Source of the DNA: Verrucomicrobiota bacterium
GTDB lineage: Bacteria > Verrucomicrobiota > Verrucomicrobiia > Palsa-1439
Reading direction: 5' to 3'
Assembly: GCA_003164675.1 (NCBI GenBank)
Contig: PLTX01000116.1
Coordinates: 2,889-42,940 of the forward strand
DNA: 40,052 bases
Below are positions 26,982 through 34,652 of this stretch, piece by piece (positions within the stretch are counted from its first letter, which is position 1; each line of letters starts with the position of its first letter). The position numbers were made by a program, and so were the translations under genes. Under the pieces are notes generated by a model. The model was not told where the DNA came from, searched no databases, and saw nothing but the letters and a program-made list of their open reading frames with translations.

Positions 26982-26998
26982 GTCGCTCTCCTTGTGAG

Positions 26999-27313
26999 TC
27001 AGAACAGCTTGCCCCCTTCATCTTCGGACTTGTCGTCTTCGCTGTCGTCCGGCACCGTCTCGAACGGTTCCAAAGCGGCGGTTCCATCGGCTTTCTTGGT
27101 CAGAACCTCGATCTTCTTTTCCGCTTCCTCCAGCTTTTGGTTGCAGAAGCGGACCAAACGGGTGCCTTCCTCGTATTTCTTCAGGACATCCTCGAGCGGC
27201 AATTCGGCGGCCTCCATGTCGGCCACGATTTTCTCGAGGCGATCAATGGCTTGCTCAAACGTCAACCCGTTCCTGTCCAGAACGGGCGCGGCACTCTTCT
27301 TCTTCGGTTTCAT
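26999..27313 (-). CDS. xseB: Exodeoxyribonuclease VII small subunit
   Basis: XseB binds XseA in several copies to form the single-strand-specific exonuclease VII. The 104 residues carry the family helices [38 protein letters not shown] (residues about 17-54). An acidic Asp/Glu-rich tail ([10 protein letters not shown]) follows. The start overlaps the xseA stop by 4 nt (ATGA), as expected for obligate partners. Confidence 0.94.
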   Translation of the reverse strand: MKPKKKSAAPVLDRNGLTFEQAIDRLEKIVADMEAAELPLEDVLKKYEEGTRLVRFCNQKLEEAEKKIEVLTKKADGTAALEPFETVPDDSEDDKSEDEGGKLF

Positions 27314-28674
27314 TCTGCGTCCGGCTGTGATGATACCACAGAGCCGAAGGTACCATCAAGCACCTTGGTCGAAATGTTAGTGCCTGGTTGGACGTGGGTT
27401 ACGCTGCGGACAATGCGTCCGGTCTCAGGAAGGACTGTGATGCTGTAACCGCGCTGTAACGTGGCGTTGGGGCTGAGAAGATCCAGTTTGGTGCTGGCCT
27501 GGCCGAGGCGGTGGCGCATAGCCTGCGTGCGCCGCGCCCAAGCCGCTTGGAACCGTTGTTCGTGTGAGCCGAGACGTTGCCGCCAATTGACAAGCATGGC
27601 TTGCGGGCTGAGCAATTTGAATTTTCCGGCGGCGGCTTTCCAGCGGGCGTGGTGCGCCGCAACGGTCGCGCCGGGAGCGCGACGGAGTCGATGAGCATAA
27701 TCGTCAAGCTGCTGCTGGTATTGTCGAATGGTTTCGGTGGGGCGGCGGAACACGTAGCTGGACGCGAGCGTCGAGAAACGTTGGCGGGCTTCGGCGAGTT
27801 GGAGCCGCAGGTCTTTTTGCAGCCGTGCCCCATACTGTTTGATCTGACGCGTGTATTCATCCTTGGCCTTCACGACCAATTCTGCGGCGGCGCTGGGGGT
27901 CGGAGCGCGAAGGTCTGCCACGAAATCGGAAATGGTAAAGTCGATTTCGTGGCCAACAGCGGAGATGGTGGGGATTTTCGAGCAAGCCAGTGCGCGGGCA
28001 ATCACCTCTTCATTGAATGCCCACAAATCCTCGAGCGAGCCGCCGCCCCGAGTCACAATCAGCACGTCGAGGGGCAGACGGCCGGCGGCATGCAACGCGT
28101 TGAATTCGTCGATGGCGGCAGCAATCTCGTTGGCGGCGCCTTCGCCCTGCACCCGCACCGGATTGATGACGATGTGCACGTTGGGGAAACGGCGGCCGAT
28201 GATGTTAAGGAAATCGCGGATCGCCGCGCCCGTGGGTGAGGTAACAAGGCCGATGTGCTGGGGGAGGGTGGGGATCGGTTTCTTGCGCGCCGTGTCGAAC
28301 AGGCCTTCCTTCGCGAGGCGTTGCTTGAGTTCCTCGAAGGCGAGTTGCAGCGCGCCCAGACCTTTGGGCAGGAGCTGGCGGGCGACGAGTTGATATTGTC
28401 CGCTTCTCTCGTAGACGCTGACGTCGCCGAACGCGATGACCTGCAGTCCGTCTTTAAGCGCGAACCCGACCTTGGCGGCGACGCCACGAAACAGCACGAC
28501 GGCCAATTGCGCGTTGGCGTCCTTCAACGTGAAATAGACGTGGCCGGAAGACGGCGAGCGGAGATTGGAAATCTCGCCTTCGACCCACAAGCTGGGAAAC
28601 TTCTCTTCAAGCAGGTCCTTGACGCGTCGCGTCAGATCGGTAACGCTGAGAACTTGCGCGGGCGGGTTTGGCAT
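27310..28674 (-). CDS. xseA: Exodeoxyribonuclease VII large subunit
   Basis: This is the catalytic subunit of exonuclease VII, which degrades single-stranded DNA during repair. The 454 residues begin with an OB-fold ([24 protein letters not shown]). The catalytic core carries [40 protein letters not shown] and [18 protein letters not shown] long helical region and the C-terminal LQRGYSI motif follow. It is 7 nt after the TPR gene and overlaps xseB. Confidence 0.96.
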   Translation of the reverse strand: MPNPPAQVLSVTDLTRRVKDLLEEKFPSLWVEGEISNLRSPSSGHVYFTLKDANAQLAVVLFRGVAAKVGFALKDGLQVIAFGDVSVYERSGQYQLVARQLLPKGLGALQLAFEELKQRLAKEGLFDTARKKPIPTLPQHIGLVTSPTGAAIRDFLNIIGRRFPNVHIVINPVRVQGEGAANEIAAAIDEFNALHAAGRLPLDVLIVTRGGGSLEDLWAFNEEVIARALACSKIPTISAVGHEIDFTISDFVADLRAPTPSAAAELVVKAKDEYTRQIKQYGARLQKDLRLQLAEARQRFSTLASSYVFRRPTETIRQYQQQLDDYAHRLRRAPGATVAAHHARWKAAAGKFKLLSPQAMLVNWRQRLGSHEQRFQAAWARRTQAMRHRLGQASTKLDLLSPNATLQRGYSITVLPETGRIVRSVTHVQPGTNISTKVLDGTFGSVVSSQPDAE

Positions 28675-28681
28675 CGGTCGG

Positions 28682-29446
28682 TCAATTCAGATGGGGTTTG
28701 ACCCGCGAAAGGTTTTGGCGGGCCAGATTCCAATAATAGTCATCGGTGACCCATGCCCGGGGCATGGCGAGCGCCCGTTCCAGATTGTCGTTGGCTTCCC
28801 GCCATCGGTGGGCGGAGGCCAGCGTGATACCGAGTTCGACGCGGTGGGGAACGATGCGGGGGGCGAGTTGGCTGGCCCGCTCCAGATCGTGGACCGCCTC
28901 GTCGAGAGACGCGGACGGAAACTTTCCATAGAGTAGCTCGGCGAACTTGCGCAGCACCCAGTTGAGTTCGACCATCTCGCGGTTCCAGACACCCAGGACG
29001 TGATAGGCCAGGTCTTCTTTGTCGTCGAGTTTGACGGCGCGCTCCGCTTCCTTTTTCACTTCGCTGGCGAGTGACACTTTGCGTTTGCCGCCTTCGTAGA
29101 GGGCAAGCTTGCCGACGGCGACGGCGAGGTACGTGTGCCCCTTCGAACCCTCCGGATTGAGCTTCACCGCGGTTCGGGCCAATCCCTCGGCTTCGACGCA
29201 GCACTGCTTCTGTTGATCCGCGTCTTTCGACAGGGTGCTCATGTCGATCAGGGCGCGAGCGAGTTTCCATGTCGCTTCGTAATCATCGGGCGCGTGGACG
29301 TGTGCGGCGCGGTAGGCCTTCAGCGCCGAGTTCAGATCAAACCGTTCGAGAGCGGCGTCACCTGCCGCGATCTCCTGCTGCGCACGCGCCCCGGCGACGA
29401 TTCCGAAAAGGCACAGAGCCAGCCAGAGGCTACGGCTCATAGTCAT
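28682..29446 (-). CDS. Exported TPR-like protein
   Basis: The 254 residues begin with a signal peptide ([18 protein letters not shown]). The helical repeats include [38 protein letters not shown] and a later [26 protein letters not shown]. The layout resembles the 'regulator of microtubule dynamics' (RMD) TPR family also found in bacteria. A scaffold role in the periplasm is likely but the partner is unknown. Start codons at 29446 and 29440 are both possible. It overlaps the upstream TIGR04073-like gene by 17 nt, so the two are probably translated together. Confidence 0.75.
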   Translation of the reverse strand: MTMSRSLWLALCLFGIVAGARAQQEIAAGDAALERFDLNSALKAYRAAHVHAPDDYEATWKLARALIDMSTLSKDADQQKQCCVEAEGLARTAVKLNPEGSKGHTYLAVAVGKLALYEGGKRKVSLASEVKKEAERAVKLDDKEDLAYHVLGVWNREMVELNWVLRKFAELLYGKFPSASLDEAVHDLERASQLAPRIVPHRVELGITLASAHRWREANDNLERALAMPRAWVTDDYYWNLARQNLSRVKPHLN

Positions 29447-29780
29447 CCGCGGGAAATTCCGGCTTCATGATCGGCTTATAGCCCCTGGGGAAGGGGACCG
29501 GGAATGTGACGACATCGTAGACGCCCGTTACCTCCCGTCCCATCCAGCGTACAAATCCTTTGCTCACACCGTAGGTGACACCGGCGCCACCACCGTGTTC
29601 CGCGGTGACCTTGGTGACCTGATTGGGCATTTCCACGATGCCGAACAGGACGTTGGCGAAGCCGCGGCAAAGTTTGCGGAGCGCATTGTGGCCACGCGGG
29701 GCGTCCTCGGTGTCGGCCATCGCACGAACGGGGAGAAGGAGGGCGAAGACCATGAACAAAGCGAAGAGTTTGGCTTTCAT
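29430..29780 (-). CDS. TIGR04073-type exosortase-associated exported protein
   Basis: The 116 residues start MKAKLFALFMVFALLLPVRA, a clear signal peptide. The mature part has RKLCRGFANVLFGIVEMPNQ, GVSKGFVRWMGREVTGVYDVVTFP and a final PIMKPEF. This matches my recollection of the TIGR04073 family, found in bacteria with exosortase/PEP-CTERM systems; the function is unknown. The start was chosen at the signal peptide Met; the frame extends upstream to 29930 but only through non-family sequence. It heads the - strand housekeeping cluster. Confidence 0.78.
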   Translation of the reverse strand: MKAKLFALFMVFALLLPVRAMADTEDAPRGHNALRKLCRGFANVLFGIVEMPNQVTKVTAEHGGGAGVTYGVSKGFVRWMGREVTGVYDVVTFPVPFPRGYKPIMKPEFPADDYEP

Positions 29781-29786
29781 GTGGCT

Positions 29787-29815
29787 ACTGTAACCGCTCG
29801 GCGGCAGTTCTTCAA
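29787..29815 (-). promoter_or_regulatory. Candidate sigma70-type promoter for the - strand cluster
   Basis: On the - strand TTGAAG (29815-29810) and TACAGT (29792-29787) are separated by exactly 17 bp and resemble -35 and -10 hexamers. The -10 ends 6 nt before the ATG at 29780, so a transcript from it would be nearly leaderless. No Shine-Dalgarno is present, which fits. Confidence 0.35.
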
Positions 29816-29863
29816 TTTCTTTCCCTTGCGCGGCTCGGCGAGGCTCCAGTAAGCTGGACCGCG

Positions 29864-30607
29864 ATGAAGCTAAAAGGCAAGACGGCCCTAGTGACCGGCG
29901 CGGCGAAGCGGGTGGGGCGGGAGATCGCACTCGGCCTGGCGCGGCACGGGGCCAATGTCGTGGTGCATTACAACACGTCGGCGGGGGACGCGCGGCGGGT
30001 GGTTGGGGAGATCAAGGCGCTCGGTGTGGACGCCATCGCGGTGAAGGCGAACCAGGCCAATGCGCGCGAGGTGCGCGCGGCGGTCCGCAAGGCCGTGAAG
30101 CATTTTGGCGATATCCACGTGCTCGTGACCAGCGCGGCGGTGTACAAGAAGACGCCGTTCGACACACTTACGGAAGAGGACTGGGATTTCCACATCGATG
30201 CGAACCTGAAAGGGCCATTTCTGTTTGCGCTCGAAGTCGGGCGGCGCATGAAGGCGCGGGGGATCGACGGGAAGATTGTCACGTTTGCCGATTGGGCAGC
30301 GATCCGGCCGTACGCGAACTATCTGCCCTACTGCGTCTCGAAGGCGGGAGTGATCTGCCTGACCAAGTCGCTGGCCAAGGCGCTCGGGCCGAAGGTGCAG
30401 GTCAATGCCATCGCGCCGGGGCCGATCTTGCTGCCGCCGGACCTGACGGAGCGGGAGAAGCAGGAAGTGATTGATGCGACGGTTGTCAAGCGCATCGGCT
30501 CGCCGCAGGACATCGTCAACTCCGTTCTGTTTCTCATTGAAGGCAGCGATTTTATCACCGGCCATACATTGCTGGTGGATGGCGGGCGATTGATTGCCGG
30601 GGTATGA
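29864..30607 (+). CDS. Short-chain dehydrogenase with pteridine-reductase-type active site
   Basis: This is an NAD(P)-dependent SDR oxidoreductase of 247 residues. The cofactor motif TGAAKRVGR (11-19) matches the TGAAKRxGR form of pteridine reductases. The usual catalytic Ser is replaced by Asp143, 13 residues before Tyr156 in YCVSK (Lys160). That Asp-Tyr-Lys arrangement is the one known from PTR1. The C-terminal ITGHTLLVDGG is typical of SDRs. It is 3 nt upstream of a pterin-synthase homologue, supporting a pterin substrate. A FabG-like role is the alternative. Confidence 0.85.
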   Translation: MKLKGKTALVTGAAKRVGREIALGLARHGANVVVHYNTSAGDARRVVGEIKALGVDAIAVKANQANAREVRAAVRKAVKHFGDIHVLVTSAAVYKKTPFDTLTEEDWDFHIDANLKGPFLFALEVGRRMKARGIDGKIVTFADWAAIRPYANYLPYCVSKAGVICLTKSLAKALGPKVQVNAIAPGPILLPPDLTEREKQEVIDATVVKRIGSPQDIVNSVLFLIEGSDFITGHTLLVDGGRLIAGV

Positions 30608-30610
30608 ACC

Positions 30611-31012
30611 ATGTTTCGAGTGACGAAGCAAATTGAGCTTTGTTACGGGCATCGGTTGCTGAACTACGATGGGAAGTGTCGACATTTGCACGGGCACAAC
30701 GGCCGGGTGGAGGTGCACATCGAGGCCGACAAACTGGATGCGCGCGGGATGGTGCACGATTTCGCCGAGATCAAGGAGACGATCAAGAACTGGATCGACG
30801 AAACGCTCGATCATCGAATGTTGCTGCACAAGGACGACCCGCTTGTGCCGATGCTACAGCAGCGCGGGGAAGCGTTCTACGTCATGGATGAGAATCCCAC
30901 CGCCGAGAACATCGCGAAACTTATTTTCAATCACGCCCGGTCGAAGGGACTGCCAGTGGTGGAAGTACAACTGTGGGAAACACCCATGTCATCAGCTTGT
31001 TACCGCGGTTGA
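30611..31012 (+). CDS. 6-pyruvoyl-tetrahydropterin synthase / QueD family protein
   Basis: The 133 residues belong to the PTPS/QueD family, which converts dihydroneopterin triphosphate to 6-pyruvoyl- or 6-carboxy-tetrahydropterin. Zinc ligands are His14, His27 and His29 (CYGH, HLHGH). The catalytic Cys23, His68 (LDH) and Glu123 (WET) are present, so it is not the Cys-less PTPS-III folate form. QueD (queuosine/deazapurine) or biopterin synthesis are both possible. The upstream pteridine-reductase-like SDR favours a pterin end product, but no other queuosine gene is nearby. Confidence 0.9.
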   Translation: MFRVTKQIELCYGHRLLNYDGKCRHLHGHNGRVEVHIEADKLDARGMVHDFAEIKETIKNWIDETLDHRMLLHKDDPLVPMLQQRGEAFYVMDENPTAENIAKLIFNHARSKGLPVVEVQLWETPMSSACYRG

Positions 31013-31019
31013 TTCTTCG

Positions 31020-31046
31020 GCGCCGGCGTCGGGCGCGGTTCTTTTT
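31020..31046 (+). terminator. Probable intrinsic terminator after the PTPS/QueD gene
   Basis: GCGCC (31020-31024) and GGCGC (31032-31036) form a GC-only 5-bp stem with a 7-nt loop, followed by GGTTCTTTTT. It lies 7 nt after the stop codon. The stem is short but the T-run is good. Confidence 0.5.
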
Positions 31047-31097
31047 GATGTGCTCTCCTTGAACCACGCGGTAACCTGCATTAAGTTGTCTTGGGCG

Positions 31098-31754
31098 ATG
31101 CGCATGAACGGGCAATGGCAAGCGGTTTGCCATTCGTCAGGAACCACAATGGTCGGGGTCTTGGCGGGGGGCGTTTTGTGCCTTGGGTTGATTCCCTGGA
31201 CGTTCGCGCAAGCGGCCCAAACCAATCCACTGGTAGAATACGTTTCGCCGGCTCATCAATCTTCGGACGCGACGGCAGATTCTTCTACGCAGACCAATAT
31301 CGGCGATTCCATCTCCATCACCGCTCCGTCGTGGGGTGATGTTCTCAAGCCCAACGGCAGGACTTCCGGTGATCGTTTGGTGAGCTTCGAGCGGGAATAC
31401 GGCATGGGAGAAGAAAGCGCCTCAAGGTTTGGGAAGGCGCTCCAAGCGGCCAAGTATGGGCTGGACAAGATGTGCTTTACGGCGCAGGAAGCGGCGAAGA
31501 AATTGGAATTCAAGTACGACACGGCGGAAGCCAGCTCGGGTGTTCTTGGAGGCGACGCGGGCGAACCGCAATATCACCTGCCCGTGTTTGGCCGATTCAG
31601 CCACGCGCAATTGCAGACGGTGGTCTCGGTGCACGATCCGCAGACTGGCCAGACGTTTTTCGGCGTGAAACTGACCGTGCCGTTCGGGCCGGGTGGACAA
31701 GAGGCCTTTGAAGCGCCCCGTAGTGAGATGCGCCAACGTCAACCCGCAAGCTAG
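31098..31754 (+). CDS. Hypothetical exported protein
   Basis: I do not recognise this protein. From the ATG at 31098 it has 218 residues. A hydrophobic stretch (about 18-37) ending AQAAQ suggests a signal peptide; ATGs at 31104 and 31149 are shorter alternatives and the last leaves a minimal signal peptide. The mature part has a Ser/Thr/Asp-rich segment (about 48-72). A more ordered region follows, with SRFGKALQAAKYGLDKMCFTA and a C-terminal LQTVVSVHDPQTGQTFFGVKLTVPFG that looks beta-stranded. There is no Shine-Dalgarno. The larger frame from 30669 is only the PTPS gene read in another phase. Confidence 0.6.
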   Translation: MRMNGQWQAVCHSSGTTMVGVLAGGVLCLGLIPWTFAQAAQTNPLVEYVSPAHQSSDATADSSTQTNIGDSISITAPSWGDVLKPNGRTSGDRLVSFEREYGMGEESASRFGKALQAAKYGLDKMCFTAQEAAKKLEFKYDTAEASSGVLGGDAGEPQYHLPVFGRFSHAQLQTVVSVHDPQTGQTFFGVKLTVPFGPGGQEAFEAPRSEMRQRQPAS

Positions 31755-31802
31755 GTTGGCGGTGTCCTAATTTGAAATCCGGGCCATGATTGTCTCCCGG
31801 CT

Positions 31803-31834
31803 TTGGACGATTTGCGAACCTTGCGGTTTGATTT
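31803..31834 (+). repeat. Dispersed intergenic repeat, copy A
   Basis: TTGGACGATTTGC is followed by GAACCTTGCGGTTTGA. This is the most divergent copy, with T for G at the first position of the central GTGC and no match after the core. Arms CGAACC and GGTTTG can pair in RNA with one G-U pair. It lies about 50 bp after the stop of the orphan exported protein gene. Confidence 0.6.
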
Positions 31835-31856
31835 CAACATCCAGGGGCTGCCGCTG

Positions 31857-31880
31857 ATGAATTCTTCTGGGTGAATTCAT
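31857..31880. promoter_or_regulatory. Perfect 8-bp inverted repeat, 8-bp spacer
   Basis: ATGAATTC (31857-31864) and GAATTCAT (31873-31880) are exact reverse complements around an 8-bp spacer. No T-run follows, so an operator is more likely than a terminator. The nearest start is the lipoprotein gene, 230 bp downstream, so the target is uncertain. Confidence 0.4.
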
Positions 31881-32110
31881 AGAGGATGCCCGGGCAGCGT
31901 TGTCCGTTGTCGCGTCCGTCGCCGAGCCTGGGGCACGATTCCCTCCACACCGGTCAAGCGTGCGAAGCCCATTGAAGCTCGCATGGAACCGCGAGGAAAA
32001 CACAAAAGAGCATCGCGAGAAACGGGTGCATCTTGACTTGAAGCATGACGGGAACCGGGCGAAACTTCCGGTGGTGCCACATGGAGCGTGGCGCGCGAGG
32101 AGGTCAGAGG

Positions 32111-32551
32111 ATGAAACGCCAGACACTGTGCATCGTTATCGGGATCAGCCTTTCCATTGCAGCGGTGTCGTGTGCGGACCGCACAGCGGCAACCAAGCCG
32201 ACGGATGCCGGGATGACAGCGGCGGCGAAGGGGAAGCCGGGGCCGGCGAGTTTCGAGTTTGAAGGGACGATCGACAAGATCGATGCCGACAACGGATCGA
32301 TTACGGTACAACACTGGCCGTTGTCGAAGAAATTCAGGGTTCCTCCGGAATGCGAGATTGATGTTTTTACGAATGCGAATGCCACGCTCGCGCAATTGAA
32401 GGTCAATGACCCGGTGGTGGTCGCCTATTCGGAAGTCGGCAAAGATCTTGTCGCCAACCGCATCCGGCGTCGCGGGAAGGCCTATGAGCAGGAGCAGCGG
32501 GAGAAGATGGAGCGTCTCAACGACATGCTGTACCCCAGCCCGAACCAATAG
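32111..32551 (+). CDS. Small predicted lipoprotein
   Basis: The 146 residues begin MKRQTLCIVIGISLSIAAVSC. The Cys at 21 after AVS is a near-lipobox, so lipidation is likely but not certain. The mature domain (FEFEGTIDKIDADNGSITVQ, then a KVNDPVVVAYSE region) looks like a small beta-barrel. It resembles the short 'conversion of a constant with a metal or heme environment' domains only loosely, so no function is assigned. The C-terminal 25 residues are helical and charged. GAGGAGG lies 7 nt before the ATG, which fixes the start over the in-frame ATG at 32045. Confidence 0.7.
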   Translation: MKRQTLCIVIGISLSIAAVSCADRTAATKPTDAGMTAAAKGKPGPASFEFEGTIDKIDADNGSITVQHWPLSKKFRVPPECEIDVFTNANATLAQLKVNDPVVVAYSEVGKDLVANRIRRRGKAYEQEQREKMERLNDMLYPSPNQ

Positions 32552-32639
32552 GGTCCGTCGGCGCAGTCGGATAAACCACCAATACGGAAGACGGCTTTTG
32601 CTCTTTCCAGCCTGAATCCACGCAGAGTAAGCTCACGGT

Positions 32640-34241
32640 ATGCAGGAAAAGTCTGCGGCGGTGACAAAGAGTGAGGCCGTCGAGAGGTTCGAACGGCGGG
32701 ACTGGCTGGCCGCCGCGATTCTGTTTGCCGTAAGCCTGGCGATCCGCGTGCCGTTTCGGAGTCATTTCGCCTACCACTGGGACAGCGCCCAATTTGCTTT
32801 GGCGATCGAGCATTTTGATGTGTCGTTGAGCCTGCCGCATCGGCCCGGGTATTTTTTGTTCATCATGCTCGGGCGAATCGTGAATCTTTTCGTGGGAGAC
32901 CCGCACTCGAGCCTGATGTGGGTCAATATGGTCGCGGGTGCGGCGCTGGTGGCGCTCGGGTATTTGCTGGGAACGGCCTTGTTTGGCCGTGATTCTGGAT
33001 GGGTGACCGGCGGCATTTTGGCAACGAGTCCGTTGTGCTGGTTTCAAAGCGAGGTAGTGTTCTCGACCCTTCTGGATGCCGTGCTGGTCGTCGCAACGAT
33101 CCTGGTTTGCTGGCGTGCGATACGGCGCGGCGGCGGTTGGCCGTGGGTGTTTGCCGCGGGAACGGTGCTGGCCTTGCAGGCCGGGGTTCGGCAGCAAACG
33201 ACGCCGATGTTGTGCCCGGTGTGGGCGTACACGTTTTGGAGATTTCCCCGGCTGCGGTGGCGCAAATTCGCAGTTGGGGTGTTGGTGGCCGGGTTGTTGT
33301 GCGCGGCGTGGTTTATTCCCATGGTGCAACAGTCGGGCGGGCTCGGTGTGTACCTGCGATTGTACCCGGAACGGGTCAGGATGGACGCGCCACTGACACC
33401 CTTTGGCGGGGGCGGCTTCGAGATCGTGATTCGCAACCTGGCATTCGTTTTGGGGACTTGCTGGGTCGGGCTTCTCGGGGCGGGGCTGCTGACGGGAGCT
33501 GAATTCCTCTCGTGGTTGACAGGGAAGGGGGACAAGCGCACCGCCATTACGAGTCGTCGCGAGCAACTGTGGTTCCTCGCGATGTGGGTCGTCCCGATGG
33601 TGACATTTGGGATCGTTGTGATCACGGTGATGCCCGGCTATGTGTTGTGTTATTTTCCGGGTCTGGCGATCCTTGCGGGCCTGGCGATTTGCCGGCTTGT
33701 TGGAAGGATCGACCGCGCGTTCGACGGACAAGGTCGCCGCGGACTACTGATGGCTGTCGGCGGGATCACGGTCATCAATGTCGCGGTGTTCGTACTGTCG
33801 CCGCGGGAAAACGCGTGGTGGCGGGCCGATCTGCCGCTGACGGCAGCCAACATCCGCGAGCACGATCGCCAATTGAATCGGTGGTTTCAGGCCATTCGGG
33901 AAAGGTATCGTCCCGACGAAGCGGTTATCTGCCACCATGGCCAATCGTATTTCTTCGGGTTCCGTCATTTTCAATACTACCTGCCGGAGTACGAGAACTG
34001 GCTGCTAACCACCGACAGGGCGCTACGACCGCCGTTCAATCACAAGCTCTGGTGCGCCAGAAACCGGCGGGTTGAATTCATGGATCGATTCGAGCCGCGA
34101 GGGCACACGACGCTGATTCTGGTGGTCCCCACGGGCGGCAACGTCGATGAGTTCGCGCCCGTGCTGGACGTTCACAATGCGAAGAAGTGGGAGATTCCTG
34201 ATAGTGCGCCACTCTACACGCTGACCGTTCGTGCGGAATAG
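32640..34241 (+). CDS. Multi-pass membrane protein, GT-C glycosyltransferase-like
   Basis: The 533 residues contain about ten hydrophobic segments. The first periplasmic loop has an acidic motif (YHWDSAQFALAIEHFD, Asp48) followed by LPHRPGYFLFIMLGR. This layout recalls GT-C enzymes (PMT/GT39 and the DUF2723 family), which transfer sugars from lipid carriers outside the membrane. The C-terminal ~150 residues form a soluble domain (REHDRQLNRWFQAIRERYRPDE...). The substrate is unknown. A convergent non-coding gap with the secreted repeat protein follows. Confidence 0.75.
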   Translation: MQEKSAAVTKSEAVERFERRDWLAAAILFAVSLAIRVPFRSHFAYHWDSAQFALAIEHFDVSLSLPHRPGYFLFIMLGRIVNLFVGDPHSSLMWVNMVAGAALVALGYLLGTALFGRDSGWVTGGILATSPLCWFQSEVVFSTLLDAVLVVATILVCWRAIRRGGGWPWVFAAGTVLALQAGVRQQTTPMLCPVWAYTFWRFPRLRWRKFAVGVLVAGLLCAAWFIPMVQQSGGLGVYLRLYPERVRMDAPLTPFGGGGFEIVIRNLAFVLGTCWVGLLGAGLLTGAEFLSWLTGKGDKRTAITSRREQLWFLAMWVVPMVTFGIVVITVMPGYVLCYFPGLAILAGLAICRLVGRIDRAFDGQGRRGLLMAVGGITVINVAVFVLSPRENAWWRADLPLTAANIREHDRQLNRWFQAIRERYRPDEAVICHHGQSYFFGFRHFQYYLPEYENWLLTTDRALRPPFNHKLWCARNRRVEFMDRFEPRGHTTLILVVPTGGNVDEFAPVLDVHNAKKWEIPDSAPLYTLTVRAE

Positions 34242-34652
34242 AGAGTGGTCACACGTTTCGCCAGCAAGCGCCGAACGGCGAGGGACTGGCCGTTGAATAA
34301 CAAAAGCGAGTGACAACTTTGGCGCCGTGACCATGGGTTGGTCATGCCACGAATACAAAGCTGTGGAAATTTCATGCGGTGTCGCTCGCCTTACGCTGTA
34401 GCCTGTGCGCGGGCAGTTCGGTGGCAGAGCAGGGGACTCATGAAGCTGGCAGGGCATTTCTGCTCTTTTGATTCCGCGTTTGCCGTTGTCATCAGAAGCG
34501 ATGAAATCAAAGCGTTCGCGCGCTTCACGCCGCGTGACCAACAACCATCACACCGAACCGTTCCGACCGCGTCCCCGCGTTGAATGATTATGCAAACCGT
34601 GCGGTTTGAACTTTCGAGGCAACCGAACCCGTCGCGTGATCGCGCGGGCCGG
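34242..34652. other. Convergent non-coding gap with repeat copy B
   Basis: This is 411 bp between two convergent gene ends. No credible gene was found; an 81-codon frame at 34338-34583 has an unusual Arg/Cys-rich composition and no support. A 6-bp hairpin (AACGGC at 34274-34279, GCCGTT at 34289-34294) could weakly terminate the + strand gene but lacks a T-run. Copy B of the dispersed repeat occupies 34573-34619. Confidence 0.6.
34573..34619 (+). repeat. Dispersed intergenic repeat, copy B
   Basis: CCCCGCGTTGAATGATTAT is followed by GCAAACCGTGCGGTTTGA and ACTTTCGAGG. It matches copies C and D along about 45 bp, with one inserted base and a few changes. The core CAAACC-GTGC-GGTTTG forms a 6-bp stem with a 4-nt loop. 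It ends 33 bp beyond the stop of the convergent secreted-protein gene. It is not part of the TMTC duplication, so it is an independent copy. Confidence 0.7.

Larger units (their letters stand above)
31755..32110. other. Non-coding gap with repeat copy A and an inverted repeat
   Basis: No convincing gene was found in these 356 bp; short frames on both strands lack family features. The gap holds a weak CCGGG/CCCGG hairpin (31779-31800) after the stop of the upstream gene, copy A of the dispersed repeat, and an 8-bp inverted repeat at 31857-31880. It ends in GAGGAGG, the ribosome-binding site of the lipoprotein gene. Confidence 0.6.

Noticed and set aside
32517-33731. 404-codon - strand frame rich in Arg, His, Gln and Pro
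   Set aside because: It is antisense to the membrane protein gene; the composition is that expected for the complement of hydrophobic codons.
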